Notes under the pieces: generated by a model
What the model was told of the DNA's origin: nothing
Databases searched by the model: none
Seen by the model: the letters and a program-made list of their open reading frames with translations, nothing else
Shown: piece by piece, positions 7,013 to 14,049 of the stretch
How positions within the stretch are numbered: position 1 is the stretch's first letter
Layout: the number at the start of each line of letters is the position of its first letter
Made by a program: the position numbers and the translations under genes
Assembly: GCA_902470475.1 (NCBI GenBank)
Contig: CABRGT010000039.1
Coordinates: forward strand, 1 to 19,219
DNA: 19,219 bases
Direction: 5' to 3'
From: an uncultured Porphyromonadaceae bacterium
GTDB taxonomy: Bacteria > Bacteroidota > Bacteroidia > Bacteroidales > Muribaculaceae

Positions 7013-8839
7013 TCACACGAGCCGCACGGCGCCCTTGTCGGCTGATGCGGCGTTGGCCGCGTAGGCTCTGAGTGCGGCGCTTACGTGCCGGACGCGTCCG
7101 GCGGGGGGGAATGCCTCGGTGCCGCGCGCGAGTTCGTCGCGGCGCCGGCGGTCGAGCTCGTCATCATCGACGAGAAGCGTTATGGCCCGGAGCGGGATGT
7201 CGATCTCGATCAGATCGCCGTCGCGGACGAGTCCGATCGTGCCTCCTGCGGCGGCTTCCGGCGATATGTGGCCTATCGAGAGGCCCGAAGTGCCGCCCGA
7301 GAAGCGGCCGTCGGTGATCAGGGCGCAAGCTTTGCCGAGGTGGCGCGATTTGAGGTATGATGTCGGGTAGAGCATTTCCTGCATGCCGGGGCCTCCTTTG
7401 GGACCTTCGTAGGTGATGACCACCACGTCGCCGGCCTTTACCGAGCCGCCGAGGATTCCGTCGACGGCCGCTTCCTGGGAGGTGAACACGCGGGCAGGTC
7501 CGCGGAATGTCAGTATGGACTCGTCGACGCCCGCCGTCTTGACCACGCAGCCGTCGGCGGCCAGGTTGCCGCGGAGCACGGCCAGGCCGCCGTCGGCGCT
7601 GTAGGCGTGGGCCACGTCGCGGATACAGCCTGCGGCTGGGTCGGTGTCGAGTTCGCTGTAATAAGTCATCTGGCTGCCGAGTTCGGTGGTGCGGCGGCCG
7701 CCGGGGGCGGATTTCCACAGTTCGTCGGCCGCGTCACTGAATCCGGGCCTTGCGGGCACGTAGCTGTCGATGGCTTCGGCGAGTGTCAGGCGGTCGACGC
7801 GCCGGGCGGCGGTGTCGATCAGTCCGGCCTCGGCGAGGCGCGACAGGATGGTGAGTATGCCTCCGGCGCGGTTGACGTCCTCGATGTGGTAATGCGAATT
7901 GGGCGCGACCTTACAGAGCACCGGGATGCGGCGCGACAGGAGGTCGATGTCGTCGAGGCCGAAGTCGGCACCGGCTTCGTGTGCCACGGCGAGCAGGTGC
8001 AGCACGGTGTTGCTCGAGCCGCCCATGGCTATGTCGAGCGACATGGCGTTGAGCATGGCCGCGCGGGATGCGATGGTGCGGGGTAGCACGCTGTCGTCGC
8101 CGTCGCGGTACCAGGCATATGCGTTCTCCACTATCTGACGGGCTGCGCGGCGGAAGAGCTCGCGGCGGTTGACGTGTGTTGCGGGGACGGTGCCGTTGCC
8201 GGGCAGCGACAGTCCCAGGGCCTCGGTGAGCGAGTTCATTGAATTGGCGGTGAACATGCCGGCGCAGCAGCCGCAGGTGGGGCAGCCGTGGCGCTCGAGC
8301 CGTTCGACGCGGTCGTCGGGAACTGACGGATCGGCGCTTTCGACCATTATGTCGACCAGGTCGGTGGCGCGTCCGTCGACCTGTCCGGCCTCCATCGGGC
8401 CGCCGGAGACAAAAATCGTGGGTATGTTGAGCCGCATGGCGGCCAGGAGCATGCCGGGAGTGACCTTGTCGCAGTTTGATATGCACACGAGAGCGTCGGC
8501 GCAGTGGGCCCGCACCATGTACTCGACGGAGTCGGCGATTATCTCGCGCGAGGGCAGGGAGTAGAGCATGCCTTCGTGACCCATGGCGATGCCGTCGTCG
8601 ACGGCGATGGTGTTGAATTCGGCGGCGAAGCAGCCCTGGCGGCGTATTTCGGCGACCACTTCCTGTCCGATGTCGTGCAGGTGGACGTGGCCGGGGACGA
8701 ACTGTGTGAATGAGTTTGCGACGGCTATCACCGGGCGGCCCATCTGGTCGTCGGTCATGCCGTTGGCGCGCCACAGAGCCCGCGCGCCGGCCATGCGGCG
8801 TCCCTTGAGCGATGTGTCGCTGTGCAGTGGAGTAGACAT
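7013..8839 (-). CDS. ilvD: dihydroxy-acid dehydratase
   Basis: 608 residues, close to E. coli IlvD (616). It dehydrates dihydroxyisovalerate and dihydroxymethylvalerate to the keto acids of valine and isoleucine, using an Fe-S cluster and Mg2+. Key motifs are CISNCDKVTPGM (119-130, with C123 and the Lys expected to be carbamylated, K125) and CPTCGCCAGMFTANSMNSL (186-204, C192 aligning with the second cluster cysteine). GRFSGGTSGLSIGHISPEAA lies near the C-terminus. The early VPGHVHL stretch lacks a third cysteine, as in the E. coli type, which carries an oxygen-labile cluster. This is the first gene of the operon; the predicted transcript start is only about 20 bases upstream, leaving no room for a leader-peptide attenuator. 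Confidence 0.97.
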   Translation of the reverse strand: MSTPLHSDTSLKGRRMAGARALWRANGMTDDQMGRPVIAVANSFTQFVPGHVHLHDIGQEVVAEIRRQGCFAAEFNTIAVDDGIAMGHEGMLYSLPSREIIADSVEYMVRAHCADALVCISNCDKVTPGMLLAAMRLNIPTIFVSGGPMEAGQVDGRATDLVDIMVESADPSVPDDRVERLERHGCPTCGCCAGMFTANSMNSLTEALGLSLPGNGTVPATHVNRRELFRRAARQIVENAYAWYRDGDDSVLPRTIASRAAMLNAMSLDIAMGGSSNTVLHLLAVAHEAGADFGLDDIDLLSRRIPVLCKVAPNSHYHIEDVNRAGGILTILSRLAEAGLIDTAARRVDRLTLAEAIDSYVPARPGFSDAADELWKSAPGGRRTTELGSQMTYYSELDTDPAAGCIRDVAHAYSADGGLAVLRGNLAADGCVVKTAGVDESILTFRGPARVFTSQEAAVDGILGGSVKAGDVVVITYEGPKGGPGMQEMLYPTSYLKSRHLGKACALITDGRFSGGTSGLSIGHISPEAAAGGTIGLVRDGDLIEIDIPLRAITLLVDDDELDRRRRDELARGTEAFPPAGRVRHVSAALRAYAANAASADKGAVRLV

Positions 8840-8866
8840 TTTAATTGACCTTATTGGTTATCATGG

Positions 8867-8898
8867 CAAAAGTACAAATTCATCGGTCTCCGGCCAAA
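8867..8898 (-). promoter_or_regulatory. predicted promoter of the ilvDBN operon
   Basis: On the - strand, TTTG (8895-8898) is followed after 20 bp by TACTTTTG (8867-8874). This matches the Bacteroidota vegetative promoter (-33 TTTG, -7 TAnnTTTG) at ideal spacing. The implied start is near 8860, about 20 bases before the ilvD ATG. It lies just outside the rpsA terminator. Confidence 0.75.
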
Positions 8899-8940
8899 TA
8901 TCTGCACAAAAAACTGCCGTTCGGGCAGCAATGTGCATGG

Positions 8941-8982
8941 ATTAAAGCAAAAGGAGGATGCGCCGCATGCGGCGCATCCTCC
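8941..8982 (-). terminator. Rho-independent terminator of rpsA
   Basis: Positions 8953-8982 form a perfect 30-base palindrome (15-base arms; the right arm begins TGCGGCGCATCC), 22 bases after the rpsA stop. Read on the - strand it runs straight into TTTTGCTTTAAT (8941-8952). It separates rpsA from the ilv promoter. Confidence 0.9.
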
Positions 8983-9004
8983 GAAGATGTTGTTCAGAAT
9001 CGGA

Positions 9005-10786
9005 TTACTTGCCCGAAAGCTTCTCCTTGAGAGCTGCGAGAGCCTCGAGGTCGCCCAGGGTAGCCTTTTCGATCGGTGTGGTGATGGCGGGAGCCTCTTC
9101 GCGCGGCTGGCGGGGCTGACGCTTGGCCTTGCGCTCGGCATGCTTCTCGGCGCGAACCTCATCCTCGAAGATGCGGCTGTGCGAGAGGATGATGCGCTTG
9201 GCATCCTTGTTGAATTCGATGACCTTGAAGTTGAGCTTCTCGTCGACCTTGGCCTGCGAGCCGTCTTCCTTGACGAGGTGCTTCGGGGTGGCGAAGCCTT
9301 CGACGCCGTAGGGGAGGGCAACGACAGCGCCCTTGTCGAGCATCTCGATGATGGTGCCTTCGTGAACGGAGCCAACGGTGAAGACACCCTCGAATACATC
9401 CCAGGGGTTCTCTTCGAGCTGCTTGTGGCCGAGGCTCAGGCGGCGGTTGTCCTTGTCGATAGCGAGTACTTCAACCTCGATGTCGTTGCCGACCTGGGTG
9501 AATTCGCTCGGGTGCTTGATCTTCTTGGTCCACGACAGGTCGCTGATGTGGATGAGGCCGTCGACGCCTTCCTCGATCTCGACGAATACGCCGAAGTTGG
9601 TGAAGTTGCGCACGCGGGCTGTGTGGCGGCTGCCGACGGGATATTTCTCTTCGATATTCTCCCAGGGATCGTTCTTGAGCTGCTTGATGCCGAGGCTCAT
9701 CTTGCGGTCCTCGCGGTCGAGTGTCAGGATGACAGCCTCAACTTCGTCGCCGACTTTCATGAAGTCCTGAGCCGAACGGAGGTGCTGGCTCCACGACATC
9801 TCGCTGACGTGGATCAGGCCCTCGACGCCGGGAGCGATCTCGAGGAATGCGCCGTAGTCGGCCATGACAACAACCTTGCCCTTGACATGGTCGCCGACCT
9901 TGAGGTTTGCGTCCAGGGCATCCCACGGATGGGGCTGGAGCTGCTTGAGGCCGAGGGCGATGCGCTTCTTCTCGTCGTCGAAGTCGAGAATAACGACATT
10001 GAGTTTCTGGTCGAGTTCAACAACCTCGCTGGGCTTGGTCACGCGGCCCCAGCTGAGATCGGTGATGTGGATGAGGCCGTCGACACCGCCCAGGTCGATG
10101 AATACGCCGTAGGAGGTGATGTTCTTGACGGTGCCTTCGAGCACCTGGCCCTTTTCGAGCTTCGAGATGATCTCGCGCTTCTGCTGCTCGAGCTCGGCCT
10201 CGATGAGTGCTTTGTGAGAGATAACGACATTCTTGAATTCTTCGTTGATCTTCACAACCTTGAATTCCATAGTCTTGCCGACGTAAACGTCGTAGTCGCG
10301 GATGGGCTTTACATCGATCTGCGAGCCGGGGAGGAATGCTTCCAGGCCGAAAACATCGACGATCATGCCACCCTTGGTGCGGCACTTGATGAAGCCCTTG
10401 ATGATCTCGTCGTTCTCGAGAGCGGCGTTGATGCGCTCCCACGAACGCGAAGCGCGGGCTTTCTTGTGCGACAGGACGAGCTGGCCTTTCTTGTCCTCGG
10501 GGTTTTCGATGAATACTTCCACCTTGTCGCCGACCTTGATTTCGGGGTTGTAGCGGAATTCGCTCATCGGTATGATGCCGTCGCTCTTATAACCGATGTT
10601 AACCACGGCCTCACGCTTGTTCATGGCGATGATGGTACCTTCGATTACTTCTTTGTCCTTGACGGTGTTGAGCGATTCGTCATACGTGCGGGTGAGTTCC
10701 TCGCGGGATTTCTCACCGACTGTCTCGCCTTTCTCATAGGCTTCCCAATCGAAGTCTACGATAGGGGTTTTGGTTTGTTCTGTCAT
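9005..10786 (-). CDS. rpsA: 30S ribosomal protein S1
   Basis: 593 residues with six S1 (OB-fold) RNA-binding repeats at about 46-108, 126-191, 212-281, 297-368, 384-455 and 470-537. The middle repeats carry the classic pattern, e.g. YGVFIDLGGVDGLIHITDLSW and YGAFLEIAPGVEGLIHVSEMSW (here 226-247 and 311-332). The protein binds mRNA at the small subunit and helps load structured messages or those with weak Shine-Dalgarno sequences, which matters in Bacteroidota. The N-terminus is acidic; the C-terminal tail is basic and Pro/Arg-rich (KAKRQPRQPREEAP) before a final helix. It is a single-gene unit with its own promoter and terminator. A 621-codon open frame on the opposite strand is a compositional shadow. 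Confidence 0.97.
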   Translation of the reverse strand: MTEQTKTPIVDFDWEAYEKGETVGEKSREELTRTYDESLNTVKDKEVIEGTIIAMNKREAVVNIGYKSDGIIPMSEFRYNPEIKVGDKVEVFIENPEDKKGQLVLSHKKARASRSWERINAALENDEIIKGFIKCRTKGGMIVDVFGLEAFLPGSQIDVKPIRDYDVYVGKTMEFKVVKINEEFKNVVISHKALIEAELEQQKREIISKLEKGQVLEGTVKNITSYGVFIDLGGVDGLIHITDLSWGRVTKPSEVVELDQKLNVVILDFDDEKKRIALGLKQLQPHPWDALDANLKVGDHVKGKVVVMADYGAFLEIAPGVEGLIHVSEMSWSQHLRSAQDFMKVGDEVEAVILTLDREDRKMSLGIKQLKNDPWENIEEKYPVGSRHTARVRNFTNFGVFVEIEEGVDGLIHISDLSWTKKIKHPSEFTQVGNDIEVEVLAIDKDNRRLSLGHKQLEENPWDVFEGVFTVGSVHEGTIIEMLDKGAVVALPYGVEGFATPKHLVKEDGSQAKVDEKLNFKVIEFNKDAKRIILSHSRIFEDEVRAEKHAERKAKRQPRQPREEAPAITTPIEKATLGDLEALAALKEKLSGK

Positions 10787-10872
10787 TTAAAAAGTTAATA
10801 ATAAGTTAATTATACGTGCCGACGACTCACTCGTCCGCACACTCCGGCAGGCCGTGGCCTACTTTTGCGGCG

Positions 10873-10904
10873 CAAAGTTAACCATTTTTTTTCACCCGCG
10901 CAAC
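10873..10904 (-). promoter_or_regulatory. predicted rpsA promoter
   Basis: On the - strand, GTTG (10901-10904, one mismatch to TTTG) lies 20 bp before TAACTTTG (10873-10880), a full TAnnTTTG match. The implied leader is about 80 bases. A leader this long leaves room for autogenous control by S1, but I see no defined structure there. Confidence 0.65.
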
Positions 10905-10933
10905 ACCTTACCCCTCATTTACAATACTTTTCG

Positions 10934-10974
10934 TAAAAAAGTAATCTGCGCCGACAGGCCGGGCGGCGGCAGAT
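10934..10974 (-). terminator. terminator of the permease/Fur operon
   Basis: On the - strand, ATCTG(C)CGCCG pairs with CGGCGCAGAT (10 bp with one bulged C; 10944-10974), followed by TACTTTTTTACG. It begins about 6 bases after the Fur-family gene stop. Confidence 0.75.
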
Positions 10975-10980
10975 GCTGGC

Positions 10981-11418
10981 TCACCGGTCCGAGGGCTGCT
11001 GCCCGCGGGCAACGCATGCGGGGCACAGGCCTTTGAGCAGATAATTGGCCGAGCTGGGCCGGAAGCCGTCGGGAATATCAACGGCCGGGACACTGACGGA
11101 TTCAAGGCAATAAGTCTTGCGGCAGCGTTCGCAGAAGAAATGAACGTGCTGGTCACCGATGGAGTGGCCGGTGTGGCCGGGGCAGAGTTCATATTTTACC
11201 GACCGGCTGCCGTCCTCGATCGCGTGCACGAGATTTTTCTTCGAAAAGAGGTCGAGCACGCGGAATATGCTTGCCGTGTCGACTGTGTCGAGCGCCTTGT
11301 CCAGATCGGCGAGACTGACGGGACCGGGCGTATTCATCAATTCTCTCATGACGAGAATACGGTTGGCCGTCGGCCGCACTCCTTTCCGGATCAGGGCCTG
11401 TTCGATGTCGGTGTCCAT
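10981..11418 (-). CDS. Fur-family metal-responsive transcriptional regulator
   Basis: 145 residues from ATG 11418. A longer in-frame start at 11496 would add an Arg/Thr-rich, family-atypical extension and is rejected. The N-terminal winged helix runs from VRPTANRILVMREL to the recognition helix DTASIFRVLDLFSKKNLV (about 14-64). The C-terminal dimerisation and metal domain has HVHFFCERC (91-99) and LCPACV (131-136), a structural Zn(Cys)4 site. Sensing histidines are in the GHTGHSIGDQHVHF stretch. It lies 89 bases downstream of the Cu/Zn efflux permease on the same strand with no promoter seen between them. An autoregulated efflux operon is therefore likely, with this protein as its repressor. 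Whether it senses zinc, iron or peroxide (Zur, Fur or PerR type) cannot be told from the sequence. Confidence 0.92.
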   Translation of the reverse strand: MDTDIEQALIRKGVRPTANRILVMRELMNTPGPVSLADLDKALDTVDTASIFRVLDLFSKKNLVHAIEDGSRSVKYELCPGHTGHSIGDQHVHFFCERCRKTYCLESVSVPAVDIPDGFRPSSANYLLKGLCPACVARGQQPSDR

Positions 11419-11507
11419 GCTGTTGTGTTTTATGTTTCGTGTCGTTGGCCGGGTGTCCGCTGCCAGGAGTGACGTGTGTGCTGTCCGGCGCGGCATCCTG
11501 TGTCGTA

Positions 11508-12731
11508 TCAGTCCATGGTGAAGCCGAGGTCGTCGATGACTTCGCGCACGGCGCTCATGTCGGGATGGCCTTCGATTTTTGTTTCGCCGGTTGCGAGATC
11601 GACGGCTACCGATTCGACTCCGGGGAGCTTTGCGAGATTTTTTTCGACCATGGCCTTGCAGTGGCCGCAGGTCATGCCTTTGACGGTGATTACAGTCTGT
11701 GCGTTATTCATTTTCTTTGTATTATTAGGTAAATATCTTCTTACAAGGGCGTTGATCAGCAGGATGGCCAGCACGGCCGAGCAGATGCCGGGGAAGAGAC
11801 CGACCTGCAGATGGCAGGCTGTGTGACCGGCGGTGAGAGGCATCGTGAACCAGTCGCGTGGCATAAGATAATCGATGCACATGCCGATGGCGATAGCTCC
11901 GACGACGATGACGCTTAGGTATATGGCGGCCGTGCGCCTGCCGAGTGATTTGCCCACAATGATGATCGATGCGAAGTTGGCCGCCGGGCCGGCCATGAGC
12001 AGCACGAATGCCGCGCCGGGACTAAGGCCCTTGAGCATCAGCGAGAGTGCGATGGGTATTGAGCCGGTGGAGCATACATACATAGGCACGGCCACCACTA
12101 CCACAGCAAGCATTGCGAGCAACGGATATCCGGCGAAGAATGTGAAGAATCCGTCGGGTATAAATACTGTTATCGCGGCCGCTATGACAAGGCCGATTAT
12201 CAGCCATTTGCCTATGTTCTGTACCATCTCGACGTAGCCGTATCGGAGGGCATCGGCGATTTTTTGCAGGAAGCTGTCCGATGCCGGGGCGTCAATCGTG
12301 TCGACCTCTTCGGCGGTGTCGGCGGAGCATGCCTTGTCGTGCCGGTTCACGAGCATGCCGCCGATGAATGAAGTGACGAGCGCGGCGACAGGCCGGATGA
12401 TGGCGAATGCCGGCCCAAGAAGGGAATAGGTGGCCGCGATTGAGTCGAGTCCGGTCTGCGGGGTGGCGATCAGGAACGATGTGGAGGCACCGCGCGAGGC
12501 GCCGTTGCGGCGCAGCGACACGGCTGTGGGCAGTACTCCGCACGAACACAGAGGCAACGGCACTCCGATCAGAGCGGCCTTGATCACCGACCATGCGCCC
12601 GGCTGCGACAGATGCCGGCGGTAGAATCGTCCGGGTACGAAGGCGTAGAGTATTCCCGCGATGCCGAATCCCAGCAGCAGGTAGGGCGCCATTTCGGCCA
12701 GCATATTTATAAGTGAATATATGAATTCCAT
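11508..12731 (-). CDS. SO_0444/YraQ-type Cu/Zn efflux permease fused to a C-terminal HMA domain
   Basis: 407 residues. Residues 1 to about 335 form a multi-pass permease of the DUF318/YraQ superfamily. The marker motif VPLPLCSCGVLPTAVSL (57-73, C62 and C64) and a second half-repeat PMYVCSTGSIPIALSL are diagnostic. Residues 341-407 are a complete heavy-metal-associated ferredoxin-like domain with the metal ligand motif GMTCGHC (352-358, C355 and C358). The acidic, cysteine-containing cytoplasmic loop between the halves (about 133-150) may also contact metal. It probably exports Cu(I) or Zn(II), with the HMA domain delivering or sensing the ion. A Met at residue 341 could serve as an internal start making free HMA protein. 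It heads a two-gene operon with the Fur-family regulator. Substrate identity is inferred from family. Confidence 0.88.
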   Translation of the reverse strand: MEFIYSLINMLAEMAPYLLLGFGIAGILYAFVPGRFYRRHLSQPGAWSVIKAALIGVPLPLCSCGVLPTAVSLRRNGASRGASTSFLIATPQTGLDSIAATYSLLGPAFAIIRPVAALVTSFIGGMLVNRHDKACSADTAEEVDTIDAPASDSFLQKIADALRYGYVEMVQNIGKWLIIGLVIAAAITVFIPDGFFTFFAGYPLLAMLAVVVVAVPMYVCSTGSIPIALSLMLKGLSPGAAFVLLMAGPAANFASIIIVGKSLGRRTAAIYLSVIVVGAIAIGMCIDYLMPRDWFTMPLTAGHTACHLQVGLFPGICSAVLAILLINALVRRYLPNNTKKMNNAQTVITVKGMTCGHCKAMVEKNLAKLPGVESVAVDLATGETKIEGHPDMSAVREVIDDLGFTMD

Positions 12732-12798
12732 CTTATGTCAGGTATTACATTAATATATAATTGATAGCGGGCGGCGTAGCCGGTCCTCTTTTCGGATG

Positions 12799-12834
12799 CA
12801 AAGTTAACAAATATTGATTGCAAACCGTTTGCAA
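12799..12834 (-). promoter_or_regulatory. predicted permease operon promoter with overlapping palindromic operator candidate
   Basis: TAACTTTG (- strand, 12799-12806) is a full -7 match about 68 bases before the permease ATG. No TTTG occurs at the ideal distance; the nearest are off-spacing copies inside the palindrome TTGCAAA-CCG-TTTGCAA (12818-12834; perfect 7-bp arms, 3-bp centre). A dyad over the -33 region fits a repressor site. The co-encoded Fur-family protein is the natural candidate. Confidence 0.55.
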
Positions 12835-12867
12835 AAGGAGGGCGGCGCGTAAACCACTGTGCCGGAA

Positions 12868-12907
12868 TAAAAATCAAAATCGCCCGCATGTCAAAGACTT
12901 GCAGACG
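12868..12907 (-). terminator. probable terminator of tRNA-Pro
   Basis: On the - strand, CGTCTGCA (12900-12907) can pair with TGCGGGCG (12881-12888), 8 bp including two G-T wobbles, with an 11-base loop. ATTTTGATTTTTATT follows. It starts 16 bases past the tRNA 3' end. Confidence 0.5.
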
Positions 12908-12923
12908 ATTAAATTTAAAGATG

Positions 12924-12997
12924 TCGGGGTGAGAAGACTCGAACTTCCGACCTCCACGTCCCGAACGTGGCGCGCTAACCAACTGTGCTACACCCCG
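12924..12997 (-). tRNA. tRNA-Pro(CGG)
   Basis: 74 bases with a full cloverleaf. The acceptor stem is CGGGGTG/CACCCCG with discriminator A. The D arm contains GCAC...AGTTGGTTA. The anticodon stem is CCACG/CGTGG around loop TTCGGGA, giving anticodon CGG, which reads CCG (proline). The T arm is GGAAG-TTCGAGT-CTTCT. CCA is not encoded (CAT follows the discriminator) and must be added by nucleotidyltransferase. The gene stands alone with its own promoter. The mobile DNA lies on its 5' side, so this tRNA 3' end is not the integration site. Confidence 0.95.
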
Positions 12998-13015
12998 AGG
13001 TCGCGTTAGCGACTG

Positions 13016-13045
13016 CAAAGTTACGGCTATTTTCTGAAATACAAA
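13016..13045 (-). promoter_or_regulatory. predicted tRNA-Pro promoter
   Basis: On the - strand, TTTG (13042-13045) and TAACTTTG (13016-13023) are separated by 18 bp, slightly short of the usual 19-21. The implied start is about 10 bases before the mature tRNA 5' end. Confidence 0.6.
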
Positions 13046-13182
13046 ATTTTTTTGTCGTTTTTTTGCTTTTTGTCCTTTTTGAGGCTACGGAAAGCTCCCG
13101 GACAGGGTATGGTAATTCCCGCGGGGCGGCATGGGGCTGCTTTCAGATCCGATATTTGTCTCCGCATGGAGGCCGCTGCGCA

Positions 13183-13749
13183 TCAGGTCGTTTCGTCCTT
13201 CCGGTACGGCAATATGAGGACTATGCCTCCGGCGGCCAGTATCAGTATGACGGTGTTGCCCGTTATTTCTTTCATTGCCACGATTGTTGCCTGTAAGGTC
13301 GTCCGGGCGTTCATCACCGTGGCCGAGTATTGTCCGGCGACGTATGAGCCCATGCCGGAAGCCCGTGCGGCGGCTATGTTGCGCATATGTAGAGCCGATG
13401 CTTCCGGATTCAAGGCGTCTATGCCCCGGGCCAGCCTTGTGATGTGGTATTGCTGGCGCTCGTAGAGCCTGTTGGAGTAGACCGACGTGCCGATGACGGG
13501 CGCAATGGCATTGCGCATCCATATCATGAGGAAGACGAATGTGACGAGATAGCGCGACGGCAGACTCTTCATTCCGAACGCGGCGACCAGGGAATAGAGC
13601 ATCAGGAGTCCGGTGAAGTTCAGGACGGTGGGCCAGATCATGTTGCTGAAAAGCCCTTGGGTCTGATACTGGAAATACATAATGCAGCCGGAAGCCGCCA
13701 TGAACAGCAGCCCGGTGACGAACGTGGTGCGGAACCGGAGGTTTCGGGG
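13183..13749 (-). pseudogene. C-terminal remnant of an EmrB/QacA-type (DHA2) MFS drug exporter
   Basis: About 188 residues remain of a protein normally near 500-540. The coding signal continues upstream of the first ATG (13701) as NLRFRTTFVTGLLF and then hits an in-frame TAA at 13750-13752, so the 5' part is missing rather than simply unannotated. What remains covers roughly the last four membrane helices. It includes the amphipathic EmrB-like loop (YERQQYHITRLARGID) that corresponds to the long loop before the last helix in DHA2 exporters, and ends in ILAAGGIVLILPYRKDE. The break coincides with the switch from GC-rich to AT-richer DNA, so insertion of the element to the right, or a deletion at its edge, is the likely cause. 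The fragment is unlikely to transport anything. Confidence 0.75.
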
Positions 13750-13842
13750 TTATAACTTTCAATGCACTGATTTACAAAGATTTAGAGAAGTAGTAGAGAG
13801 CCGACTCACTAATGACTCATTCTGCTATTTCAATGTTCTTCT

Positions 13843-13859
13843 CCGAAATAATATTTCGG
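13843..13859. repeat. perfect inverted repeat near element end
   Basis: CCGAAATA and TATTTCGG flank a single central A. The dyad sits 5 bp from GCAAAGTTA (13864-13872). The spacing is compatible with an operator just downstream of a leftward promoter or with arm/core sites for a tyrosine recombinase. The function is not decided by the sequence. Confidence 0.5.
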
Positions 13860-13864
13860 TATTG

Positions 13865-13895
13865 CAAAGTTAATACTTTATCTCCAATTATCAAT
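13865..13895 (-). promoter_or_regulatory. orphan Bacteroidota-type promoter reading toward the exporter remnant
   Basis: On the - strand, ATTG (13892-13895) lies 19 bp before TAACTTTG (13865-13872). No sizeable open frame begins downstream before the exporter fragment. The element -TTAACTTTGC- also differs by one base from the GTANNTTTGC core recognised by CTnDOT-type integrases, so a recombination site is an alternative reading. Confidence 0.35.
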
Positions 13896-13993
13896 GAGCC
13901 AAAGCGTTAAAAATACCTTTTACTCACGATAAGATAATTTTTCAGGCTCACGGTTCAAAATGCCATATTGCCCCAATAACCCCTATCAGCCGC

Positions 13994-14006
13994 GTTTGTC
14001 CGACTC
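13994..14006 (+). repeat. 13-bp direct repeat, left copy
   Basis: GTTTGTCCGACTC, identical to 15836-15848. The two copies bracket the defence module and are 1842 bp apart. Confidence 0.6.
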
Positions 14007-14049
14007 ACGGATGATTTGAGGATGAAATCAACGGATTTTTCGGTCTGTT

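Larger units (their letters stand above)
13750..14049. other. non-coding junction region between exporter remnant and defence module
   Basis: About 300 bases without a credible gene. It holds a perfect 8-bp inverted repeat CCGAAATA-A-TATTTCGG (13843-13859), an unassigned promoter-like TAACTTTG on the - strand (13865-13872), a short frame beginning MSQSVKNTFYSR on the + strand (13893-13931) that ends after 12 codons, and the left copy of the 13-bp direct repeat (13994-14006). This is where the element's terminal attachment site is expected. Confidence 0.5.

Noticed and set aside
5845..7071. 408-codon open frame antisense to ilvB (and similar ones over ilvC and ilvD)
   Set aside because: Gly/Asp/Val/His-rich translations typical of antisense shadows in GC-rich genes; no motifs.
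8933..10798. 621-codon open frame antisense to rpsA
   Set aside because: It mirrors the high-GC codon pattern of rpsA, shows no family-like sequence, and rpsA is unmistakable with six S1 repeats and its own promoter and terminator.
12924..12997. tRNA-Pro as integration site of the element
   Set aside because: The imported DNA lies on the 5' side of the tRNA, 750 bp away, whereas tRNA-targeting integrases use the 3' end.
12707..13018. 103-codon frame over tRNA-Pro
   Set aside because: Runs through the tRNA gene and two promoters; a classic spurious translation of a tRNA.
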